Shown here: positions 24,201-31,500 of the stretch, piece by piece
Numbering within the stretch: position 1 is the first letter of the stretch
Layout of the letters: each line of letters begins with the position of its first letter
Assembly: GCA_013396655.1 (NCBI GenBank)
Contig: WBMV01000122.1
Coordinates: forward strand, 682,686 to 746,685
Source of the DNA: Campylorhamphus procurvoides
Lineage: Eukaryota > Chordata > Aves > Passeriformes > Dendrocolaptidae
Reading direction: 5' to 3'
Length of the DNA: 64,000 nt
Translations under genes and position numbers: made by a program
The notes under the pieces: generated by a model
Database searches by the model: none
The model's input: only the letters and a program-made list of their open reading frames with translations
Told to the model about the DNA's origin: nothing

Positions 24201-26339
24201 CTCAGCACAGGGTGTTTGACACTTAATTCTGTTACTGATGTCTTTTCCAGTACAGCTGAAAGCAGAACTCCAGCAAAAGCCCTCTAACAAAGGTGACAAA
24301 GTTGAACATGCTTGGGAAATAGTGCAACTCTCTGTGAATTAGTCTCTTCCTCCTTGTCTTGCACTGCCCTTCATCAGTGGCATTATCAGTTGTGGACTAA
24401 CCACAGGATCAACCAAAGCAGCTGAGGTTCACAATTAAGAGTCTAATCTGCAGCAGGACACCTCTTTCTTTTGGAAACCATGAAACATCTTTTTATAGTC
24501 AGAAAGAAGAAAGTAGCCATTTATATCAAAACTTATTTTTGAAAAGGCAGCCTTCTAGCATTATTAAAGTAACTTTGAAATTAACTGCTGTTAAATGCTT
24601 ATGAGGCAACATGCAAAGAGACAAAGAACAAGATTAAATGGTAGGCAGTGTTTCTTCCAGGCCTCATCACAGGCCCTGTGACAACTGGTTCTTTGAAGAT
24701 AACTCCCAGCCATGTGGAGTCACATGGTGCTTTCCCTTCATCCTGAGAAACATAACCTGGAAATCTCAAGCCATATTAAAATGTTCTTGGAGCTTTTTTG
24801 CATTTACTTGTGATAACTTTTTCACTCAAAAGCCTCTTGCATATCACAAGAATTCTCATCTTGAGAGCTAAAAAAGCATCTCAAAATTAGCAGACTAAAG
24901 CATAAACAGCTAACTAGATCCCACACTTCACAGTCAAACAAAATTAAGCAAACATGAACAATGTATGTGCTTGATAATGCTTTGAGAGATCTTGACAATG
25001 CATTTTTATAAATGAGAAAGAACAAGAACACTGTCTCAAGAAGGATTCTTAATCTAGAATTTCACCCTGGAAAAAGCATATGAAATGACAGTAACCCCTA
25101 GAGCAGTGGAAGAGTGTCATAATGAACACTGAGCACGAATGGCTTGTGGAACTTGGCAGACTCTTGACTGTTGATGCAAGATAAATAAAACTGTCTGATA
25201 AAGGTGATGGTGTTGATTTACATGTACAGCAATATCCATAAAATATCCATCATTTTCTTCCATGACATCTCAATTAACTGAACAGAACAATCTAAAGCAA
25301 CAGAAGTTAAACTCCTTAGATGACAGATTTCCAAGTGTTGTTTACAATGTGGGAACTCAAGGCTGTTTGGCCACACTTTCTCAGAAATACAGTAGGAAGG
25401 CACTAACAGTTGGCTTTGTGGTATTAAGCATTTTTATGAATGACTTGAGGAAACTAAAAGTTTGCAAATAACAAAGATATTCATGGAAACAGCAGCTCAG
25501 GATTCAAGTGCTCTGGAATCTATTGCAAAATGATAAAAAGAAACTAAGGCTGAAAGTCAAAGAGAACAATTCAAGCTGAAACGAAGACATTGTTGACTGT
25601 GGAGACAGCAAAATCAATACTTATTTACCAGGGCACATTGCAGACTCACTACCAAGACTATTGCAAAAATAAAAATAGAGATTTTCCTTAAGTTCCAAGC
25701 TGTACACCTGCTACTGAACCCGAAGGAAGAACAAAGTGAGGTAGCCTGAAGGGCCAGGTTAAACCACAGGTCAGGTTCAGAAGGGACTGCCTGGCCTTTT
25801 ATCTACCACTGTACAGACAGCTATTTAGTGAACAGTCAAACCCATCACAAGCAGTGGCCATTGCCCACCCAAAGCCACCACTGCAGAGCTGGCACTTTTA
25901 ATTCCTCTTACTCCATTTTCACAGGCTGAAGGAAATGTGTCTTGTATTCTTAGTGCTTTATCAAAACCTTTAACCTGCCTGAAAATAACCTTTAATTTCC
26001 TCATGAAAGGCAATGACAACCCACATGCAGAGATCCATGAACATGTTTGGTTCCACAGTCTCCTGTCCAAAATACCTGTTACTCAGAGACCCTCCCCACT
26101 GCACCCACCACCAATTGTCTCCACTAGAACCCCCCCAGGCAGGAAAGGACTCACTGATTTTGTGGATTCCAGGGAGCCTGAGGACAGAGTGTCCCTGCTG
26201 CCCCGACTCTTGGAGCTGAGGTGGGGCGAGGACGATGGCGAGTCATCGATGTAGGGCATCATGTCATGGTGTCTCCTCTGCTCCTCGGCGCGGTCGGCAT
26301 CGTACGCGTAGCCGGGCGGGGTCCCCCCGAACGGGGCAT
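112..26339 (-). CDS. BCR: BCR, internal coding part (exons 2-11, partial gene)
   Basis: BCR is a cytoplasmic multidomain regulator of Rho-family GTPases. Its DH-PH module promotes nucleotide exchange and its C-terminal RhoGAP domain stimulates GTP hydrolysis on RAC/CDC42. Ten minus-strand exons with GT/AG borders splice to 1,250 nt, open throughout, equal to roughly human residues 427-842. Exon 2 is the linker before the DH domain, exons 3-8 the DH domain, and exons 9-11 most of the PH domain. Diagnostic pieces are [20 protein letters not shown] in exon 3, [17 protein letters not shown] in exon 4, [17 protein letters not shown] in exon 8 and [20 protein letters not shown] in exon 9. These fit BCR rather than ABR. 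The gene runs off both ends: exon 1 lies to the right, and the C2 and RhoGAP exons to the left. No frameshift or internal stop is seen, so it looks functional. Human comparisons are from memory. Confidence 0.97.
232..887 (-). other. BCR intron 10 (656 bp)
   Basis: This is a phase 0 intron. Its donor gtaaaag at 887 is weak, with A at position +5. The acceptor side is pyrimidine-rich and ends ctccag next to 231. I see no gene or repeat in it; the plus-strand open frame through this area is an antisense shadow that continues over exon 10. Confidence 0.85.
888..1056 (-). CDS. BCR: BCR exon 10 (PH domain, strands and loop)
   Basis: This exon is 169 nt. One nucleotide completes the Gly codon split with exon 9, and it ends at phase 0. 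The acceptor is tgcctttcag and the donor AAG|gtaaaa. It reads [20 protein letters not shown], then an acidic proline-rich loop ([14 protein letters not shown]) and a helix ending IKNDIQREK. The [10 protein letters not shown] strand is a core PH element shared by BCR and ABR, and the DLSFQMVDE continuation is BCR-type. Its length is not a multiple of three, so skipping it alone would shift the frame; skipping exons 9 and 10 together (291 nt) would not. Confidence 0.96.
1057..1846 (-). other. BCR intron 9 (790 bp)
   Basis: This is a phase 2 intron that splits a Gly codon, with donor gtgagc and acceptor tttcag. The sequence is unique, and AT-rich near 1370-1580. I see no gene, tandem repeat or mobile element. 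Confidence 0.85.
1847..1968 (-). CDS. BCR: BCR exon 9 (start of PH domain)
   Basis: This exon is 122 nt, starting at phase 0 and leaving two nucleotides of a Gly codon. The acceptor is ctctccccag and the donor GG|gtgagc. It reads [20 protein letters not shown], then [21 protein letters not shown], the first strands of the PH domain that follows the DH domain. The hydrophobic FLFTDLFLC strand is typical of Dbl-family PH domains. [13 protein letters not shown] separates BCR from ABR, which has a different sequence here. Small differences from the human protein are Phe in LFLC and Ile in KQIGG. Confidence 0.96.
6372..6384. repeat. Short (GT)n run
   Basis: Six and a half GT units form a minimal microsatellite in intron 8, too short to expect high instability. 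Confidence 0.8.
8481..8570. promoter_or_regulatory. Possible AT-rich regulatory block, intron 8
   Basis: An AT-rich stretch contains a direct repeat of ATGCAT separated by one T (8530-8542). It is followed by a CAATTAG motif (8553-8559) and flanked by ATTCATTAAAATAA. Such clusters of POU/octamer-like and homeodomain-like words are common in conserved vertebrate noncoding elements. The motifs are visible; any regulatory role is inferred and conservation could not be tested. Confidence 0.25.
10506..10646 (-). CDS. BCR: BCR exon 8 (end of DH domain, linker to PH)
   Basis: This exon is 141 nt (47 codons), phase 0 at both ends. The acceptor is ctgttggcag and the donor GAG|gtgagt. It reads [20 protein letters not shown], then [19 protein letters not shown] and SMTVKKGE. 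This covers the last conserved DH helices (the DLLKHTP ... LQDAL segment contributes to GTPase binding in Dbl proteins) and the basic linker into the PH domain. [14 protein letters not shown] is BCR-type and differs from ABR. One difference from human is Val for Ala after HTP. Confidence 0.97.
10647..10981 (-). other. BCR intron 7 (335 bp)
   Basis: This is a short phase 0 intron with a strong donor, gtaagt, and acceptor ttggcag. Nothing else is seen in it. Confidence 0.88.
10982..11034 (-). CDS. BCR: BCR exon 7 (DH domain, 53 nt micro-exon)
   Basis: This exon is 53 nt: two nucleotides complete a Thr codon begun in exon 6, then 17 codons ending at phase 0. The acceptor is tttctttcacag and the donor CAT|gtaagt. 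It reads [17 protein letters not shown], the conserved CR3-type helix of the DH domain (L-x-KPxxR-x-x-R motif) that forms the GTPase-contacting core. Its length equals that remembered for human exon 7. Confidence 0.96.
11035..11565 (-). other. BCR intron 6 (531 bp)
   Basis: This is a phase 1 intron with a strong donor, gtgagt, and a pyrimidine-rich acceptor ending cacag. I see no gene or repeat in it. Confidence 0.86.
11566..11626 (-). CDS. BCR: BCR exon 6 (DH domain, variable loop, 61 nt)
   Basis: This exon is 61 nt: 20 codons plus one nucleotide. The acceptor is tttttcctttag and the donor A|gtgagt. It reads [20 protein letters not shown], a charged, polar loop between two DH helices. It is the most diverged exon here compared with human, where I recall NLRARSNKDAKDPTTKNSLE, as expected for a surface loop. 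The exact 61 nt length and matching phases with exons 5 and 7 support the call. Confidence 0.95.
11627..12958 (-). other. BCR intron 5 (1.3 kb)
   Basis: This is a phase 0 intron that begins with the weak donor gtaatg (T at +5) and ends with the acceptor cctttag. It is unique sequence, AT-rich at about 12220-12420. I see no gene or repeat. Confidence 0.85.
12959..13066 (-). CDS. BCR: BCR exon 5 (DH domain helix)
   Basis: This exon is 108 nt (36 codons), phase 0 at both ends. The acceptor is gcttcctgcag and the donor GAG|gtaatg. It reads [20 protein letters not shown] then [16 protein letters not shown], the central DH helices. [12 protein letters not shown] is highly conserved in BCR/ABR, and KCCQANAQF is BCR-type. 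Glu in DNYEVA and Thr in METAEK differ from the human Gly and Met I recall. The donor lacks the usual G at +5, and removing the exon would keep the frame. Confidence 0.97.
14460..14720. promoter_or_regulatory. Possible AT-rich regulatory block, intron 4
   Basis: This AT-rich segment contains the perfect palindrome AGCATTAATGCT at 14506-14517. Homeodomain-like words are nearby: CATTAAAA at 14481, CAATTAAAA around 14559 and GATTTAATTTTT around 14538. The clustering resembles conserved vertebrate enhancers, but this is inferred from motif content only. Confidence 0.25.
15050..15180 (-). mobile_element. Possible ancient CR1-like LINE fragment
   Basis: The plus strand near 15112-15140 reads gctttgtgtcatcagcaaag followed by agtttgcaattccc. 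This resembles the reverse complement of the CR1 reverse-transcriptase region that encodes the FADDT motif, in which birds commonly show GGTGTCATCAGCAAACTTGC. The flanks match only vaguely. It is at best an old, decayed fragment; chance similarity over about 25 bases is not excluded. Confidence 0.35.
16566..16751 (-). CDS. BCR: BCR exon 4 (DH domain, second helix bundle)
   Basis: This exon is 186 nt (62 codons), phase 0 at both ends. The acceptor is tcctttcag and the donor CTG|gtgagt. It reads [20 protein letters not shown], then [29 protein letters not shown] and [13 protein letters not shown]. It carries the conserved DH segment in which [18 protein letters not shown] packs against the first helix. 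[17 protein letters not shown] is BCR-specific relative to ABR. Asn in LTNQQ replaces the human Ser I recall. Confidence 0.98.
16752..17266 (-). other. BCR intron 3 (515 bp)
   Basis: This is a short phase 0 intron with donor CTG|gtgagt and acceptor tcctttcag. I see no gene or repeat. Confidence 0.87.
17267..17371 (-). CDS. BCR: BCR exon 3 (start of DH domain)
   Basis: This exon is 105 nt (35 codons), phase 0 at both ends. The acceptor is actttgtag and the donor CTG|gtgagt. It reads [18 protein letters not shown], then [17 protein letters not shown]. The [19 protein letters not shown] stretch is the first conserved DH helix, whose Glu of SEET contacts the GTPase switch in Dbl-family exchange factors. 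Pro in SEPD replaces the human Leu I recall. The length equals human exon 3. Confidence 0.98.
17396..17452. repeat. A-rich / G-run low-complexity tract
   Basis: A poly-A stretch is followed by GGGG, TT and seven Gs (17418-17430), then a GA/A-rich tail. It is low-complexity sequence just upstream of exon 3 in transcript order, within 100 bp of its acceptor. Confidence 0.75.
21591..21626. repeat. 13 bp tandem repeat, about 2.7 copies
   Basis: The unit TACAGTGTGTTCA is present twice perfectly, followed by a partial third copy (TACAGTGTG). It is a small candidate minisatellite in intron 2. Confidence 0.9.
22012..22038. repeat. (CAAA)n-like short repeat
   Basis: Imperfect CAAA units (acaaaacaaacaaacaaaac) form a short A-rich simple repeat. 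It may be the tail of an old retroposon or simply low complexity; no element body is recognised next to it. Confidence 0.7.
25405..25480 (+). mobile_element. Possible ancient LINE (CR1-like) RT relic
   Basis: On the plus strand, the sequence translates around 25413-25466 to a piece ending [17 protein letters not shown] before a stop. It recalls the CR1 reverse-transcriptase stretch with an IFINDL-type motif just before the catalytic FADD. The catalytic Asp pair is absent and the flanks are not recognisable. If real, it is a very decayed and non-functional fragment; chance resemblance is quite possible. Confidence 0.25.
26155..26339 (-). CDS. BCR: BCR exon 2 (Ser-rich linker before DH domain)
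   Basis: This exon is 185 nt. Two nucleotides complete an Asp codon begun in exon 1, then 61 codons end at phase 0. The acceptor is gtgtgttttgcag and the donor TCA|gtgagt. It reads [20 protein letters not shown], then [20 protein letters not shown] and [21 protein letters not shown]. It is a polar, serine-rich, probably disordered linker between the N-terminal region and the DH domain. This exon has no counterpart in ABR, which supports the BCR call. It is one codon longer than the 182 nt I recall for human (extra Gly near FGGTPPG). Its 5' half is strikingly CpG-rich. Confidence 0.97.
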
Positions 26340-26940
26340 CTGCAAAACACACACAGCCCTGTCTGCTCACACTGCACACACAGCCTGGCCCGCCAGCCAC
26401 TGCCCCCAGCTCCCACCACGACGTGCCAGTGAACCCAGAGCCACTGACACTCAAATATAGCCATGAAAATTTCATTTCACTCATTCCACTTCCCAAGTTC
26501 CAAGGTCCTTTCTAACGTTAGTGGTGGGTAATTACAGCTCTTTCCCTCACGTTTCCCTTCAAAAGCATTAGCATCAAAATAAATCCCTCTGCAGGCTCCA
26601 CAGAAGTTGTGCAGTCTGGGTTTGGGAATGTAGAGAGTTGTGATAACAGACCCTGGGTTTTCTGTAGGTTTTTCTGTAGAACACAAACAGATGATGCCCC
26701 TGCCAGTTTAGGAAGCTCAGATAATACACAGCTCAGAGCACAAACACAGCTCTCTCCAGGCCTCTCAGGAACAACAGGACTAGGAAAGAAAGGTCTTACA
26801 CATCAAGTGAACCACCCCAGTGCCAAAACCAAAATCCTGAGGCCCTCTTCTATTGGCTGCCCTCCTCCTCAATTCTTGAGCCTAACTCCTTAAACAAATG
26901 AACAAACCACCACCTTTCTCCCTCCTACCCATCCCATTTC

Positions 26941-27002
26941 CCCTCCCCACCAAAAAAACAACAAAAAAAAAAGCCAACAACCCATCCAAAACTCAAACAA
27001 CA
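26941..27002. repeat. A/C-rich low-complexity tract
   Basis: A pyrimidine-rich run leads into CAAAAAAACAACAAAAAAAA and further A/C-rich sequence. It is simple low complexity with no element body recognised beside it. Confidence 0.75.
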
Positions 27003-28496
27003 AAGGGCGGTGGTATGAAGGGTCAAATTAACCACTATTGCATGAGACATCAATGAACTTCTGCAGGAAAAATTGGTGGTAAAATTGGTTCTGGTATCTT
27101 TAGTAGTTGCATAGAGAGACTGCTCCTCCAACAGCTGTAATGGGACCCACACTGAGCAGCTCCCTCTGCCGTGGGTTCAAAGGTCTTTGACCTCTCTGCA
27201 CAGAGAAACACACACAGAGGACCAAACTTGGTCTCTGCACAGTGGCACCACACCAGCAGTGCTGTGGGGCTGGGAAGCACCTTCACCTCTCAGTGCCCAG
27301 AGGTGTCCTGTGTGTGACAGGAACAGCCACGCATGGGCCACCAACCCCAGAATGGCAGAGTTCCTCCTCTCCTTTGAGCTGCAAGGCACACATTGCCACT
27401 CTTCTCCCCAAACTGAAAGATAACTGAGGGAATCGCGGGATCCACCTTTACAGGAGCTGCTGAGCCTTACGGAAGACAAAGCCACAAAGAAAAATAAAAA
27501 TAATTACACTTCAACACAAGCAGAACCAATTTTTTACTTGTTTGCACAAATATCCAGGTTCTGTGAAAATAATAAGCAGCTGCTGCCAAGCATACTAATA
27601 ATCCTGTTATACATCACTAAGGCAGGGTGGAGGAGGAACATTTTAAAGCCCACTTTCCTCCCTCACAGTAAACTCAGTTAAAGCATGACTCATTCCAGTA
27701 AAGGATGTGAACTTTATGTGGAACAGAATAAAACTTGATCCATGTGGCTTTTTCAGGAGGGAGCGCTGGCCCAGGGAATTTACGCAAACAATATACTGAA
27801 ACCCCAACAATAAACTCTCTGTAGAAATGAGCCTCTGTCTCAGCTCATACCAAATACCACCCAGCTAAAGAACAGCCCGAGACGAGGCCCTTGGGCTGCT
27901 GAAGGACCATGGCAATATTATTTTAACAAGCTCAGTGAGTTTTATGTCACCCACCTGCTCGTGCTCAAGCTCCCAGAGCTCCTCAAAAGACCTGTGAGAC
28001 TGTGCAAGGCCACAGAACCAAGGGTGGGGGAAGTGGGACATGGTCTCGGGATGTTACAGGTTTCCAGAGCTCCACAACCATTTAGAAGACACCCTCTAAG
28101 CTGATGTGGTAACCAGAGGCTTGAAAAGCAGTTGTTGAGATAAGGATGCTCAGTCAAAACAAAAGAGATTTTTAGATATCCCAAAGTTGGATGATTTCTA
28201 CAACACCTGCAAGCCAAACAAACCTCATGCTGGAATTCTCAGGAGCTCCTTGGCCAAAAGGATGCAGAACAGAAGGATGCCTCAGCTCCCACCTTGTACT
28301 GCCCAAACAGGCAAGGAAACACTGAAAAGGAAGAGTAAAAATAGCCTCTTCACACACAAGTGGATGGCCTTCTGTTTGGCCAGAAGGTTAAAACACTGTT
28401 TAGACTCCAGAAACCAAAATTATAACGAGGAAGGAAGATGGGTGCCTCCCTTCATCTCTGCACTAATTACGCCTATTAAAATAATAGCAATAAATA

Positions 28497-28572
28497 GTAA
28501 TAATAAAAAGCCCAAACAAACAAAACCCCACACCACACACCAGAGGAAAAAAGAACCCAAACCCACAAAATC
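28497..28572. repeat. A/C-rich low-complexity tract
   Basis: Runs of AATAATAAAAA, then CAAACAAACAAAACC and ACACCACACACC, form a purine-poor low-complexity segment in intron 1. Confidence 0.7.
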
Positions 28573-31500
28573 TTAACACCAGATCACTTGAGTGGAACAG
28601 TCCAGATACCCATTTTCCACTCAGGTGTCCCTTGTGCAACTTTCTAACCCAAGATGCCTGTGAGACATTACAGACAATTTAACCCTGCCATTATCCATGG
28701 AGGAACATCAGTTCTGGGCACTTATGGAGGCTTCGTGCCTACTCAAGGAAGAGGGGTTTTTTCCCCCTTCAGAAGGTTCTTCAAACTATTCTTATCCGAA
28801 CCAGTTGCTCCGGCACACACGCAGTGCCAAGACCAAGTCACTGTGCAGAAATTAAGGCAGAAATATTTCTCTCATTCCCAATGCTTACTTGCAAAATTTA
28901 TGGCTTGCTCCACGCCTGTTAATGGGGGAGTAAATGCAGAGTAAAATACATTAGCAGAAAGGGTTGCAGTGAATCACAGTATTTCCATTTTTCTCACTTT
29001 CTCCTGCTAAAAAACAGCTTCACACTTCTACCTCCCCTAACATGCTGTGTCTCCTACTGCATGTGGACACCTTCACCTGAAACTGGAGGGAAGGGCACGT
29101 GAAGGACTTGAGCTCAGAAGAGATTTATTCCTGGCTTTGCTACAAGATTCATCCTCCCTTTGAATCACTTCATCTCCCTGTCCATAAAAATGAAAATAAC
29201 ACATCTCAGCAAGGAATGACTATCAGTGTCACAGACTGCCATGAGATCTATGCATAAAGCTCCACACAGAATGTAAAACTTTATTTCTGTATCCTCCAGG
29301 GATCCTTCACACATTAAAAAGCTTAGAAGTAGTTATAATCCCTCTTCTTTCTATTATTGCTGCATAGAGCACTGAAATCCACCTATGGAGATTTTAATTC
29401 TCTCAAAGGCAGAAAGACCTTCTTGCTTTTATTCTGCCACTTCTTCCACCAGAAGCAAAGTATTGCCCCAGCCAGATCCAGTCCCCAGCCTTAACTCCAG
29501 GCACAGAGGTAGCCTCGTATCTCTGTGATTAAAGAGCCCACTGTTGCCAGGGAAACTGGGTTAGTGAGAGCTCCTGAGCCCAGCACAAAGCTCACAGCCT
29601 GCTCAGGCTCCACCTGGGAGCAAAAGGACTGCAGCAAAGAGAAGACAGCCAGGAGCTCACCTGCTCTCACACCTCCAGCTGCTCTAGGACTAGATGGCAA
29701 GTGGGGACAGCAGATGGGCTCAAGCAAGAGGACCTGGTTTCTTAGCCAGTGCCTCGGAGAGGTGGGCATTAACAGGGTTCTTATTCTCCTCTTAGGGCCA
29801 GCCAGGCTCAGAGGAACCATCAGTAACTGAGCCATCACGGCCAGAGAAAGATGGAACAGCAACAACAGACAATTGCTGACAAGGGACAACTAAGGAAAAG
29901 GGCAGGCAAACAAGGATGGTGGGCTCAAACACCAGAGGGAGATACCGAGGACACTGCTCCACGTGTGTCATGCTTCTCATCTCACCAGCAGCCCCCCCTT
30001 CTCCTCCTGTAAGAGATCCCATCCCATGGGGAAGAGCAGCAGCTGTGACTTAAGAGAAAGGAGCCCTCTTGGCACCCAAGTGGAACTATTTCTACCACTG
30101 GCCCTCCGGTGTTCTCTTAGAGAGCTGCTCTCCTGCCCCAGCACATCTTCAGGTGCACTGAACTACCTGGGGGTGTGATTCTGCCAGAAACCTCAAGCAT
30201 TTATTTCCACCTTTGGTCCTTACACCAGTGGCCTCTCTGGCCTTGCTCTGCTCCAGCTTTTACTGGTCTGTTCCACCATCTCCCTCCTCAGGTACTGCTT
30301 CCATCCTCTCACCTCTTTTCTCATTTCTGTCCCCATTTAATTTTCTTTTGGTTTTCTCAAGGCTGTTGTGCCTCCCCTCTTCTGAAATGCCTTTCTCCAT
30401 CACTGCCTCAAATTTCACCTGCCTGAGGGGTAAGGCAGCATCTAACAAATTCAGTTCCTCAGGAACTCACTGGCACTCAGAGAGCAGGGCAACACTGCTC
30501 CCTTGTCCTGTTGCCTACACCCTTCCTGCTGGGTGCCACGTTCATTCTTTGGAAATATGAAATCATAGATCTAACTGGAAAGCAGGAAGGGTAAAAGAAA
30601 TTAACTTCTAAGTCAAAAGAAAGATTATCTGCATCTAATCCAAGGCCACACAATGGTTCAAACGCACGTGTCGTACTTTCACAGCAGCACCACATCCATA
30701 GCTGCTTGAGAGGCTTAGCAGCAGCCTGCCGAGGAGATTCCAAGTGAGCCGTGCTCCAGCTAATCCCGCTAAAAGAGCAGTGAAGCCACAGCAGCTCAGA
30801 CCTGCCTAAGTAAATACCTCGAACCCTGGAGGGGGAAGGGAGGTGCACATCCTGCCACAGCCCCCATTACTGGGGCTTCACTGTCAGTGGTACCAAGGCT
30901 AGCACAAGAGTGGAATGTCTACACTCACTCCAAAAACATCCCCACAGCTGCAGAGCGGAGCTAAGGCAGTTTGCACCCTCTGTGTTTCTGTGCCAGGGAA
31001 TGTGTGAGGCCATGGTTTGACAATGCATTGTGCTGGCAGCAAGAGGGGTTTAAGGTTTCCCCCACCAAGCCATAAACCACTGCATGACCCTTCACCCTCT
31101 TATCCCCCCTTAGCTCTGCAACCCCACAGATGCCTGTGGTCCAGATAAAGAACTCAGCCAGCTCAAAGAAAAATATCTTTGACGCTTCCCTTCTAAGCTG
31201 GATCAGCTCCCTGATCTAGTTCATGGCTCAGAAATCCAAACTGGAAGGATACATGCATGGTGGATCAGGGGTGGGTACACTTAAAAGCCTCTGCTGCAAT
31301 TGAAGACATCATATTAACACAACACTGCTTCATTGTCCTTTAGGCTGAAGCTCAGGCAGTTCCTGGGATTTACACATGGCTGGTTTAGGGAGAAGTTGCG
31401 GGAATACAACACCACTTCTATTTTGTATTTTTTTGTAACCTTTAAGTTACTAATGTGCCTTACCACCCTTAGCTCCAGCTTTTACATACCACTGTTTGCT

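Larger units (their letters stand above)
17372..26154 (-). other. BCR intron 2 (8.8 kb)
   Basis: This is a phase 0 intron with donor TCA|gtgagt and acceptor actttgtag. It contains an A-rich/G-run tract at 17396-17452, a 13 bp tandem repeat at 21591-21626, a (CAAA)n-like run at 22012-22038 and a possible CR1-like relic at 25405-25480. I see no exon, RNA gene or intact element. Open frames of up to about 190 aa, for example 19273-19842 on the minus strand, show no recognisable domain. Confidence 0.8.
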
